Positions 34,388 to 46,024 of a stretch of DNA of 64,000 nt are shown piece after piece. Made by a program: the position numbers and the translations under genes. Below the pieces are notes generated by a model that saw only the letters and a program-made list of their open reading frames with translations, was not told where the DNA came from and ran no database searches. The stretch's first letter is position 1, and each line of letters opens with the position of its first letter. Source of the stretch: Saksenaea vasiformis B4078 (lineage: Eukaryota > Mucoromycota > Mucoromycetes > Mucorales > Saksenaeaceae); NCBI GenBank assembly GCA_000697055.1, contig JNDT01002417.1, positions 1-64,000 of the forward strand, written 5' to 3'.

Positions 34388-34952
34388 CCCATCTTCCCAT
34401 TCGTAAGATCTTCGGCATTAACGGTTCCGCTTTCTGAGAGTCTATCAGCATCAGCCTGTTATTGGGTAAATGAGAATAAATGAAAAGATCTCAAAATGCA
34501 TACCTGCATTCTGTTTTTCATGCTGTCCTTGTCGACAGAGTCGTCATGCAGGCTCTTCACCATCTTTCGCACTGTCTCCCGTAAAGATGGACACTCTTTC
34601 TTATGTTGTCTAATGGTTGTATTCCTGGTCCAATATTTTAGATTGCAGTGGTAGCAGTAGAACTGGCGACTAGTGAGTTTTTTAATCCAAATAGGTCGCA
34701 TTGTCAAAAGTGAAGGAAGCGAGAAGGCAAGGTAGGTATAATATAGTATGACAACCAGCAAGCTGTATGTTTGTGTCAATCATGAGTTGTAGGAAATCTT
34801 GTTGAACTATAGATAAAATTGTGTACGCACTAAAATATCGTGGGAGACATCGAGATCAAGTGAAGATTTGTGGAGAATTATGGGATATATGTGGAGACAG
34901 AGAGGTTACGTGGAGATATTATGGAGATTTATGGAGACGGTTTTCCGTAGTG

Positions 34953-35185
34953 TATACGCGCATTGTGACATACTGTATGTAGCCGAAATATGTGGAGTAG
35001 CGGTAATACTGCAAAACGAAGCGTACACGTCCAAATCATGCACCTGCTGTGGACAAGTGAACCAGCAACTTGGGGGCAGCAAGACCTTCTGCAGCCCAAA
35101 CTGTGGGCTTGTTTTAGACCGGGACCTTAACGGTGCCCGGAACATAATGCTTCGTAGAATTCTTGAAGGGAAAGTAGACTTGTGA
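34953..35185 (+). pseudogene. C-terminal tail of a compact TnpB/Fanzor2-type nuclease
   Basis: Reads ICGVAVILQNEAYTSKSCTC, then a zinc ribbon with C-x2-C (CTCC) and CSPNC, then GLVLDRDLNGARNIMLRRIL and stop TGA 35183-35185. The order YTSK-CxxC-CxxxC-RDLNGARNI is the classic TnpB C-terminus, and the Asp of RDLN is the RuvC-III residue. It has no intron and is closer to bacterial TnpB than the copies at 2314 and 23787, so it represents a second lineage (Fanzor2-like, inferred). It starts directly at the right end of the CACTA element. No RuvC-I or II part is visible on either side. Confidence 0.7.
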
Positions 35186-35407
35186 TATAATGTATTTTAG
35201 CAGTTTTCTAAGTCAGCTTATTGTATCATGACAGAGAAACTGACAACTATAGATGTATAGTTTATTTGGGTAGAAGTTAGATCAGGAACTGATACCTATA
35301 TACATACCAAATTCCTCTCTTACGCGATTCGGGTCATAATACGGCTCTTGCAGCTTTACCTCAGATAGCTTTCAGTCAATAGCACAATTCATATGTTAAA
35401 GACAAAG

Positions 35408-36640
35408 TCACAATTTAAGTGACCTCAAAGTTGATCCTACAGCATACATTTGCCCGCAATCCTTATCTGTGAACATAAACGATGGTTCAAGGCCTTTTTC
35501 TTTTAGACGTCGAAAGAACTGTTCGATTGCTTGTGTTCGTGGTTGAATGGCTGTTTCTGGAGCTTCTCTCGCCTTTAACACCATATAAGCAACGGGAAAA
35601 TCAACACAATTTACATTTGCTATTATGCCAGATAATTCACAATCCGTGCGATCGGTTTTATACGTGGACATCGATGTGATATTCCACAAGGTTGGAAGAA
35701 TTGCAGATAGTATCGAATAAGGGATGGATAAACCCAATGCACGAACACTCTCGCTGTTTATGCAACGCATTTTTTTTTAAAACTCTATTAGATCTTAACT
35801 GACATTGATATAGCTCTCATTATCGATAGTAAAACTTGCATTCGTCCTATCATTTTACATACCTTGTGAAACCCATCATTAGCATGTTGCTTAATAAGTT
35901 CTCGTGAAGATACAAGCTGATCATCATGAAGCTGATAAGATCGCCTAAACTCGTTGTTCCACCAATAGTACGTCTGCGCTGAGGTGATATCATGATCAGG
36001 GAATTGAGCAACAACGTCTTGGTACAACGAATGTGCGTCCTGATCGTGGACATGCGAAGAGACATATTGGCGAACTTCCATTGGCACAGATCGCGAAGTT
36101 TGTGGATCAGGCCTCGGATGATAAATCTGATGACGAACCTCTAGACGTACGTAATTATGCTCATAAAAGATCAGACCAGTGATCAACCCCTCTGCAATCA
36201 TATGTAGCGACACGATTACAAAAGCGTCTCCGCTGATCTCCTCGCAATTGGTTTTGCGGATGGTTGTCCTGAGAGCACGCAGCGCAGAACGTAACACCAT
36301 GCTTTAGCTGCGAATCAGTGACATCTTTGATATAATACTTATGTCTGCCACATAACCCTACAGAGGTGACGATTTTTGTCACAAGCCCTCTTTCAGTGAG
36401 GCCTGTCAGCTCATCAGAGAGGCTGATAGCGCCTTTAAAGCAGAAATCGTCATCATGAGGCTCAGACTCCGTTGTTGAAGCCCTCAGAATAAACTGCTCA
36501 TGAAGCTCGTCTAACAGAATAGTCCTTTCTAAAAGCACGGGATATCTCACTGCTGGGTACCTCTGCCTGCAACCTTCGCACGTTTTGTAAGGTCTTCTTC
36601 CACCAGAAAACTTGGAACTTTGCTTGTATGCCTATCGAAA
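35408..36640 (-). pseudogene. MULE-type transposase, frameshifted
   Basis: Read right to left: KTCEGCRQRYPAVRYPVLLE (about 36540-36600), SVGLCGRHKYYIKDV, then a frame change at a C4 run (36187-36190 on the plus strand) so that DCRG continues as LITGLIFYEHNYVRLEVRHQ. IYHPRPD and AQTYYWWNNEFRRSY follow. After a possible intron come STYKTDRTDCELSGIIANVN, FPVAYMVLKA and LKEKGLEPSFMFTDKD. The last blocks match the MULE transposase core (D-S-T-Y-K-T, then T-D-K-D). The first catalytic Asp is displaced by an apparent extra base (GATGTCC). At least two lesions make it inactive. Element ends were not identified. Confidence 0.7.
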
Positions 36641-38289
36641 GCACACATTGGGGAAAAAAAAAGGAGCGGACGATTTGTGTCTCCCTTCAAATACCAAACA
36701 CATACTGGCATCTGAAACATATGTTGCGATGGGGCACCGAAAAAAATGGATTAAAACAGTTGATCAGTAATACACCAACATAACGCACTTTAAGCTGATG
36801 CATAAGGATTTGCTGCTTCAAACAACATCCTAGGGTGCAGCATGCAAAAAGAACTATTTCAAAACTAGAATGTATACGCCAGATAAATTAAAAGTAGCGA
36901 AGACGTATATGAAAAATCTATTTTTTCCAGGGAATAAAGACGATTCGTCTCAGTAGAAACACGATTCGTACTGTTTTGATCTACGCAAGTACATTTTGGA
37001 GATAAGTCTCAACTATTTGCAACACACGGCCTTTGGCGGAAAGCCTTGGTAGGCCGGATAGTTGCAGTCTTCCGGAATCTGGTCCTGTCTGATGACTTGC
37101 CCATCCATTTGTGGTTCTCACGTACAAATTGCCCGAAGAGCGCCGCGGTCGAAGTTGATGAGGCTTTTGTCCATCCACAATGGATCTGACATTCGATATA
37201 CTCTCACGACGTTATTCGCTGATGGAAACGGCACAGCATGAAATAGGGAGACGTTTTACATCCGAATATTACACATTGACAGACCTAGCGCGCAGAAATC
37301 ATGATTTCGGCAAGAGCAAGCAAGTGTCAGATGTCCAACTCATAGAATCCGAGTTTCGCGCGGCTGAGGCAGCGAACAGGTTGCTGGTATTACAAGAACT
37401 TTCAGACAATTTATTTCCCATGAAGGAAGTTTCCTCGATTCAAACAGAATGTCGAAAACGGTTTCATAACCATCAAAGCCGGCAAATACAATAAATTGTG
37501 GTCAAAAGTGCAATCACTAACGTCGGAAAAAAATTACGAAACAGAACTGGACAGGGGACGGGAATAAAACGAGCTCAACTCTGTCAGCATCAAAGCAGAA
37601 GGAGGTGATAACATCAATGCACAAGGAGCTATGTACCATCTGTTCTTGCATTGTCGGTGAATTTATAATTTGTAATGGATGGAAAAGAAAAGAACGAGTA
37701 TCAAAGGGTATCAACTGCGCATAATGGGACAGTTTTGGTATAGTCTACAGGGCAAAGAATGGTAATCCAGGCGCTTGTCGGTGCGATGGATGGATATCTG
37801 ACAACTCAGGTGAGCACAAGAATATTCCTCTATCTTCTTGACTAACGACAATGCATATGCCTATATATGGGATTTAGGCTATCAATGTACCCAGGACGCG
37901 ACATCTTTCATTCCACCATGTTTTGGCTTGCCAAGAAGCAATGGGGACTACAGAAGCAAGGCGCTAAATTTTCTGTAGTTCTCATCTAGAGATAGGGAAT
38001 TTAGCCTATTGCACTTGTTTACAAACAATTTGCTTACACACAAGGAAATTGTTCGTACTGCCGGATTCCTCGGACTCTGCATGTTCCTCAAAATCCAGTA
38101 GCAAAATGAGCTCGTTTTCCTTATCCCGTAGGCCGTGTGTCGGTAGAACGATCCGCCGACGTGTGACCAAACATTGGATGTCGTTTTGTGAATCTCCGAC
38201 GCATTAGAATTTTTTTTTGTTTGTGCGTGGTTTCCGGCTCTTTTCCCAATTCTCTTTTCCCTAAAAACGAATAAACGTACAAACGAAGA
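36641..38289. other. Gap with one unassigned open frame
   Basis: A 104-codon plus-strand frame at 37180-37494 (MDLTFDILSRRYSLMETAQH...) has charged, helical composition but no recognised family. Sequence after it (LWSKVQSLTSEKNYETELDR in another frame) suggests a decayed longer reading frame, possibly a transposon remnant. The rest is the promoter region of the kinase gene. Confidence 0.3.
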
Positions 38290-39718
38290 ATGGGGTTCTT
38301 TCACTCGATATTCCATTCTCACAAGGAGAATAAAGGAGCGAAAGGGAATAATGAACGTGCTATTGTAAAAAGAAATGGAAACCAATTGCAACCGCCTGTC
38401 ACTACCTCCACTAAAACGCGGTTTCAAGAGTACGATGATGGCACACATATACATCATTTGAATATGCCTGTCCCTAATCGAATCACTACGCTGATGGATG
38501 GTCTGTTCCACCGAGATATCAACCGGAACTCCTGGCTGGCCCCTTGGAATGAAAAGAAGGTTTCAAATATATTGCAGGAAGAACGTGCGGTGATCAACGC
38601 CACACTGAATAGGGCATCATCTGGCTCGTCGTTGGCTCAAAAATGGGGCACGTGCCAGGAGATTATTGGCAAAGGCGCATTTGGTGTCGTCAGGATAGCT
38701 CACAAGACAGACACGAGCGGGTCAGGCACTGGAGAACAGCTTTATGCAGTCAAGGCAAGACAACAACCATCGTTGCTTTTATTTTTTATATATGTGTTTT
38801 TTTCTTTCCCTTTTTTGCATGCGTGACACTATTTTCTAGGAATTCCGAAAGAGAGGTTCCGAGTCAACCGATACCTATGTCAAACATCTCGTCTCAGAGT
38901 TTGTCATTTCCTCCACCTTACACCACACCAACGTCATACAAACGTTTGACCTGCTTCCCCTCACCGAAAATTCATCCACATATTGTCAAGTCATGGAGTA
39001 CTGTGATGGAAGTGATCTTTTCAATGTCATTTACGAATCCTCCGATGGACTTTATGTGGCCGAGGCAAACTGTTTTTTCAAGCAATTGATGCGTGGCGTA
39101 GCCTATCTTCATAGCATGGGCGTGGCTCACCGCGACCTCAAGCCAGAAAACTTATTATTAACCAGGACGGGTTGCCTCAAGATCACCGACTTTGGTTCGT
39201 CTGAATGTTTTCGCCCAGATGAATCAGAGGTGATCTTCAAAAGCAAGGGGTTAGTGGGATCAGAGCCGTATATTGCGCCAGAAGAGTTTCTGTACGATGA
39301 ATATGATCCACGTCCTGTGGATATCTGGAGCTGCGGTATAATTTATATGGCATTGAAACGTGGAAGCCACATTTGGAGCGTTGCAAAAGAAGAAGATGAT
39401 AGCTATAGCCGATACCTCAAATTTCGACAACTTGTGGATGAAGAACGAGAGAACGTCAGAAGAGAACGTAGCCAACGAGCACAAAGGAACACGGATCCAA
39501 TAACAACACCTGAAAAAGATGCAGAGGTGCTGAAAGCAAGGGAAACAATACGACGCCGGGCTAAGGAAGGCAGGATGGATATGCTAGATGGTCTTGAGTT
39601 TGGCGCCAAAAAACTTATATATCGTATGTTGGATCCTGATCCGAACAGACGGATAACAGCAAAAGACGTTCTTTCAAATGAGTGGTTAATAAAGGTGTGG
39701 TGTTGCCAGCCGGCATAA
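38290..39718 (+). CDS. HAL4/SAT4-type Ser/Thr protein kinase
   Basis: Member of the fungal Npr/Hal kinase group, which tunes plasma-membrane ion and nutrient transporters. The N-terminal about 110 residues are low-complexity (MGFFHSIFHSHKENKG...). Kinase domain: glycine loop IIGKGAFGVVRIAH, Lys in YAVK, then EFRKRGSES after an intron. Catalytic loop VAHRDLKPENLLL, DFG in ITDFGSSECF, KGLVGSEPYIAPEEF and DIWSCGIIY follow, with the C-lobe RMLDPDPNRRITAKDVLSNEW. EFRKR after VAIK, and SKGLxGSEPYIAPEE, are hallmarks of HAL4/HRK1 kinases. The intron 38755-38839 begins with GC rather than GT. The stop is taken as TAA 39716-39718; alternatively a terminal intron from GTGTGG to CGCAG could give a tail RLFQ. 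Confidence 0.85.
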
Positions 39719-40033
39719 CAACAACTGTCATCTGCCCCCTTTTTTTTTTTGGTTAATTGTCTTTATACCATTGTATTCGCAGCGTTTGTTCCAATAACCA
39801 ATCGTATTGCGTCCTTTGCACACATTCAATCCCCGACCGGATTGATTATTCGTGTCTTCCTTTTGTATGGTGAAGCCCTTCCCTTGCTCAAAGTCGTACG
39901 TATGTGAAAACAAAAAAAGGAGGGAGCATGAGGAGGGTACCGTGCGAAATGGATGGATGAATAAATAGACGGATGGATGGGTTTGGTTGGAATAGACAAA
40001 CTCATTTTGCTTTTCTTTCGTTGAACAGCTGCC

Positions 40034-40475
<442 letters not shown>

Positions 40476-43400
40476 ATGTGAATGATAATTTAACCATGCT
40501 CAAACAAACTTCCTTCTGTAGCTGAAATAAGTGTATCGCCACTTCCTCCCTGCCTACGCAACTCGTACGTACACATATCTACCTACACGCGCAGACACGT
40601 ACAAAAAAAAAGCACAGTCGATGGTTTCTATTCTTTCGCTGGACACTATAACATCCGTTGTAATAAAATCTGTCGTCGTAAAACAGTAACTTCACGGAGA
40701 GATTATTTCTGGTGTCAGAACACAGTTTTTCGTATTGCATATGAATATTGGAGTGTTTGAGGTGGACGGTCGTGCTCAAACTGGTCAATATGCTGACATC
40801 TTACCTCGACTAAAAGCCCGATGAAGAAGTATATCACATTCATCTATTCATCACGGCTCTAGGTTATGTGATTGACTGAGCTAAACGGTCTAATTTGAAT
40901 TCTCCGTAAAACCGCATTTATTTATTCTGGCAACTATTGACTGTTTCGGAGAACAATTTGCTCATGGTTGATGATAATTCTTGGATGTCATTTTACTTAC
41001 CCTGTAAGATATTCCCACACATTTGTGGGTGCCACACCCCGGATCATGTCGGTGGAGGTGGGAGATATTGTTCATTGGCTTCAGAGAGCGACCAGTTTCA
41101 CCATTTAACGACCAATGGTCAAAACAATCAATCAAAGATACGAGTTCTGTATGTCTAATCAACCCCAATACATACCGGGGGACGTTTCGTGTGGGAAATG
41201 GAGGCGAATCAAAAAAAAAAAAAGAAAAGAAAAGAAATTCATAAATCATTCTGTCCTTATCTTGAGTCATTTTTACTGCTTTCCGAAAGGATACTGAAGA
41301 ACCACCTTTGAAGCACCTCACTGCAACGGAACATATTCGATTGATATTACGTACCGCTCACAAAGAAAGCTCAAAACAAAAAAAAATCACACAATCCAGA
41401 TTCCTTTACATGAAGTATTACGCTCGTATCTTGACCAGAGTATTACGAAGATATTCATGGAACGTATAATACCAAGCGCCGTTCGTAACGATCAACAGTA
41501 TGTTCGACCTTGCAACGTTAGTACGAGGAACGGTGCTAGCCTATGCAGCAGGTACTGGCAACAAAGCAACTCAAAGTGGAACACATTGGCCCGAAAGAAG
41601 CAGTACGGAACAAGAGCCCCATTGATGTGGGAGATAGCATATATGCGAAAATTACAAAAGCGACAAAGATAAGGACCTGTCTTCAAGGAATCACGTCCGG
41701 TTTCTGTATTCTACATATTTGGGACAGTACGATAATGAAGAGAAAACAGGAAAAAGCCATCATTTTAGTAAGCAGTCAACTTCGTCCCCACTCAAGAGTT
41801 TCCTGGAGAACCAACTAATCTGAATACAACTACGTTTAGACAGACTAGGACACCCTGGATTGACACAACAGACTGCTCGTTACTCTTCCGGATTCGACCC
41901 TCTGGCGTTCTGTACTTCTGTAATTGCGTTGGCTTCGGCCATTGGCAAGTCTTACTTGTGTTGAACTCGTTGACGAAGATAACTAGACCATTTTGCCGTT
42001 GTCGAACTCAGAGCTGCTTCGTACCTTGACGAGCATGATATAGCACTGGGGGGGGTTTCCACTGCTATAAAATATCCCCGGAACTATAATAAAGAATGAT
42101 TCAAGAGTTTCAATATATTCCATTGTTGTCCGTTTATTTGATTTACCAAATATCATACACCAATGCCTGATGGACTACTTTTTTAACTTTCGGAAAAGTA
42201 GTCCACCAGGAACCGGTTTCCCACAATGAGTGTAGTCATAGTAAAAGAGGATGTATGTATCTTAAAAGATCTAATGAATGTTTCTTGTTTATTGTTACGA
42301 CATCGTCAGGTTCTAGAAGGAAATACAATAGCACAAAGCAGTACATAAAGCTAGTCGCATTCCAAGTAAACCAGGTAGGCGCTTAAGCAATTACTGCTCG
42401 ACGTCGATGGTGCGGTGTTCCCAGGCTTCTTTTCTCCTCTGTCTCCATTTCCTTTTCTTCTTAGCTATTTGATATGGTCGCTTCCCCCCATTCTGTACTC
42501 TACCGAGAAGAATTGAAGGCAAGACTAGCTGATACCTTCTCGCCGTAAAGATCATCATGATGAAGAGAGATATAGACGCTGTCTTCGTATTTTTTTAGAT
42601 GGTTTTTCACTAGATCAGAACCTTTCGATTTATTCAGAATTGATTGTATCACGCCACTATTTTATCGCAAAGTAGATACGTCCAGAATTTGAACTAAGTA
42701 ACTGTAGTTTGTAACTTTTGACCAGTACTTCTATTTAAGCAGTTGCAAAAGGAACTGGCATTGAACACTCAATGCATGACATATAGAGTTACATACCCAA
42801 TTCATCGAACTGACTGCTTTGACGCAACAAGGGGGCTATGTGCGCCACAACACAAGGAGAAAGTACAAAAGTTAGTCACCGTCCAGAACTTTGGAACTGT
42901 TGAGCCAGCGTTTATGTGCATCAATGCTTATGACTTGAAATACAAATACTTTGTCATGGAGAATGCACAAGACAAAGGAGGTTAGACGTTTGGATAATTG
43001 ATCAAGGTTATCAAATACTTCTACCTTAAAATCTTGTCGACGAAGTGGGACTCTGTGTCCAATTAGAAAAGATAGGAGTTTGAGTTAAAACACCTCTTCT
43101 ATTCAGGAAGACGGCAAAAATTGATCTTTTGGGACCGTAGTTCGGCAAAGGGCCGTCTGTTGGCTTTTTGTTCTTCGACATAGAGCCAGTTTTATGTGAC
43201 TGATTGGGTTTCGCTCCCCTTAGATCAGGTTTTGGCAAGCGTGGCAAAAAAAAAAGAAGGTAATCCGGTTGTCCGGCGACTATTATTAACCCCAAATGAT
43301 CTCAAATAGCCAGGCAGTAAAAGGGGGTCCTCTTTTCTGCGGTAGTTAACACGCTCGGGAGGCCGAACTCCCCCTAACGACGCAAGCTCGCCTTTTTCCT

Positions 43401-43615
43401 CATGGACCTCCAGGCTTCAGGATGACGATACTCATCTTTGATTGGCTGAACGGGGATGCAATGAGTCTGTACCGAGATCCAGCGATTGGTTTGTTTCACC
43501 CCAGACCTGTTAAGCCATCCGTCGGCAATTGCCCGAGTCCTTTTTCCCTCTTCTCTTTCTCTCTTTCTCCAAGGAGACAAGCTTTTCGAAGAATACAGAA
43601 CCTTTTAATTTTCCT
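40476..43615. other. Three-kilobase gap without a supported gene
   Basis: Several open frames (for example 41457-41818 and 42743-42985 on the plus strand; 43026-43295 on the minus strand) lack recognisable domains or a convincing exon chain. One frame at about 41543-41670 contains VGDSIYAKITKATK, faintly like an S1/OB-fold strand, too weak to call. The stretch around 42047-42130 (G8 run, TATAAAATATCC, AATAAAG) has an LTR-like composition, and a foldback at 42166-42210 follows it. Confidence 0.35.
42166..42210. repeat. 17-bp foldback inverted repeat
   Basis: CCTGATGGACTACTTTT (42166-42182) pairs with AAAAGTAGTCCACCAGG (42194-42210) around an 11-nt loop; 16 of 17 positions pair by Watson-Crick rules and the other is an A-C mismatch in the given strand. 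It could be the tip of a small foldback or MITE-like element. Confidence 0.65.
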
Positions 43616-45741
43616 ATGGCGGATGCTTTTTTGGGACTTTATGTATCGGTGGCACTCCATTCCGGCGTAAAAGTAGATGGAACTGTCGCCCATATCGAAC
43701 CCTCCACACAGCAGATGACACTCAAAGATGGTACGCAGTTTATTATTTATGCAACCATGCGAATTCCGTTATATTTCTGCCTTTGGAGTTAAAAAAGGAA
43801 ATCACATTCGGCAGTGCACTTGCTTTTCCCGGGACTACCACCTCATCGCACGCCGGTCTATGGTGTCGTAGGAAGCGACATCAAAAATCTGCGAGTCATA
43901 CGATCCGCACCACTGAATACATCCGCTGTTGAACCATCGCAACCTCCTACTGCAAAACTCTTTGATAGAAAACCGTCATCGAGTGCAAGCTCGCGGAATT
44001 ATGCACCTTCACCCGCGAGGAAATTCGCCGACCATGCCTCCTCCGATCAAGAACAATCACCATCGCGACGAAGCGGAAAGGTACAGCTTATAATAAAAGG
44101 AAAAAAAAAAACGAAGAAAGAGGAAGACATGCTTAATTTTGTGATCGTTTTAGGTGCATGAGCCGGTAAAGTCAGCGTCTTGTACAAGTATGTTACTCTA
44201 CTGAGTTTGGGTGAACTTATAAAACGTTGCCACAACGTAGCGCGGCGGGTGAAACATAATCACCGCAAAGCAAAAGAGAATGGTTGGGCAGAGGAGGATG
44301 TTGACGGATTTAGGGGGGAAGAATTTGACTTCCAGGCAAATTTAAATATGTTTGACAAGGCAAAAGTGTTTGCAGAGATAAGGGCAAGTGAAAGCTACCG
44401 GTAGAGGATTATCTATCCATTAACCGCGCGCGACACTGTAGGAATCAGATGATACCGCTTCAGAGACATTGTTGGTTACATTGAATCGGTTGCCACGGAA
44501 ACCAGATATGGTAAAAAAAGTGAATTTGCTGCCTACCGAAATGGTACTAGACGCCGCACCTGCACCTTTTCGAGAAAGCGACGAAGAACCACCAGTGAAT
44601 GGTGAAGAAAGTGATAACGAGTCACGAACTCCAGATGAATGGACGGAGAAGAAAAAAGAGACAAGATCAGGCCGAAAGCTAGGCGCCTGCATCACTGCAA
44701 AGGGTGGAAAGATCCCGTGTCCAACAGTTTCACCGTTGCAGATGGCTCATGCAGAACATGAATGCAGTACGTTACTTTTTTTATAACGATTTGACGTCTC
44801 GCCAGTTGGTATAACTGTATGCTACGCTTTTAGTTAAGATGATGGGTCTATCGAAAGAACAGTTGATTGAGAATGGCGGTCGAGGCGCATCCATGTTAGC
44901 CCTGCAAGCTATCGGTAGGATCATGCGTATAGCTTGCAACTTCTCTTTTTTAGCTTATCAAAACAAATAGGCGGTACTCAGCGTATGCAAACGGGGAAGG
45001 TACCGGGTATTGCCGTGCTTGTGGGAAACAACTATGTAGGTGCGTTTGGATTATCAGCCGCCCGGCACTTGATCAACCATGGGTGCGATGTTATTATATG
45101 TGTGACGGGATCAAAAACGACATTATGCGACGTGGTAGCACAACAAGAACAGATGGTGAGACGGATAGGCGGCACAATTATCACAGATGTCCAAGGTGGG
45201 AATTTACAATGATGACGATGATGATGATGAGAGTGAACAAAAAGAAAAACCATGTGTTAAGCAATGGATAGAATTAAACGATTACGACGTGGAGTTGGTG
45301 GTCGACGCTATGTTGGGATCACAGGAGAAACTAATGGATCTGCAAGAAGAGCAACAAACCATGTACCGGTCGCTGTGCGACATGATTGACTGGGCCAGTG
45401 GACAAAAGGCTGCTATTTTAAGTGTCGATTTCCCCAGTGGCGTTGACGGTGGAACAGGTGCAAAATTGAAAACATCATGTAGAAGTTAAACATGTAGGAT
45501 TAACGTTTTTTTTTTCTTTCTCTCGATAGGCGAGTGTCACGACGCCGTTCATTTCATTCGTCCTCGATGGACTCTGTGTATGGGAGCGCCCAAGTCGGGA
45601 TGCTTATCAACAGAGGTCACAGGCGAGCTGTACATGACCGACCTGGGTATACCAAGGCAATGTTGGCGAAAAGTTGGTGTGAAAGGATGGAGTATGCCAT
45701 GGGGAGCAGATTTTTTGATTGCTTTAGAGTATGCGTCTTAA
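43616..45741 (+). CDS. EDC3: Enhancer of mRNA-decapping protein 3
   Basis: P-body scaffold that activates the decapping enzyme Dcp2. The N-terminal LSm domain is MADAFLGLYVSVALHSGVKV and TVAHIEPSTQQMTLKDV, joined by an intron to VHLLFPGLPPHRTPVYGVVG. A Ser/Pro linker follows, then the FDF box EEFDFQANLNMFDKAKVFAE, which binds the helicase Dhh1. The YjeF-N Rossmann domain includes GVAVLVGNNYVGAFGLSAAR-type sequence (GIAVLVGNNYVGAFGLSAAR), DYDVELVVDAMLGS and ILSVDFPSGVDGGTG. It continues with FIRPRWTLCMGAPKSGCLST, ELYMTDLGIPRQCW and GADFLIALEYAS, stop TAA 45739-45741. At least seven short GT-AG introns were traced. LSm, FDF and YjeF-N in this order are diagnostic. Confidence 0.9.
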
Positions 45742-46024
45742 AGGTAATGCATTGCGAGGACCAGGCTTCTTTTTTATTTTCCCACAACATAATAAGAATA
45801 AAAAAGGAAGCAAACAACAGGTCGTTATCATCGTCGTTGATTTCCACCAGTTCTATGCGCTTTACTGACCGTACAACAAATCCGTCGTTCCCGTCATCTC
45901 TCTGACCACAATGCACGGTGTGCAACTCTTTTGGAGCTTCTTCCACATTTTATAAAAAGGAAATAAAATAGAGATAGAGAGAGACAGTAGTGTGGTCCAT
46001 CCTCTGGATGGTGTTGCATTTTTT

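Larger units (their letters stand above)
30518..34952 (-). mobile_element. CACTA (En/Spm-type) DNA transposon
   Basis: The left end CACTACGGAAAATATTCTCC (30518-30537) is mirrored by the right end ...GGTTTTCCGTAGTG finishing at 34952. Twelve bases match perfectly, followed by a further shared TCTCCA. Subterminal regions are full of GGAGAT/ATCTCC repeats in both orientations (about ten between 30548 and 30716; several GTGGAGA copies at 34840-34940), as is usual for CACTA elements. Inside are a Tnp2-type transposase and an accessory frame, both on the minus strand. The flanking trinucleotides (GCT on the left, TAT on the right) do not match, so no target duplication is visible. The ends may derive from a rearrangement. 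Confidence 0.85.

Noticed and set aside
41543..41818. Possible exosome-type S1 protein (VGDSIYAKIT)
   Set aside because: Only a few residues match, there is no acceptable exon chain, and the rest of the frame is unlike the family.
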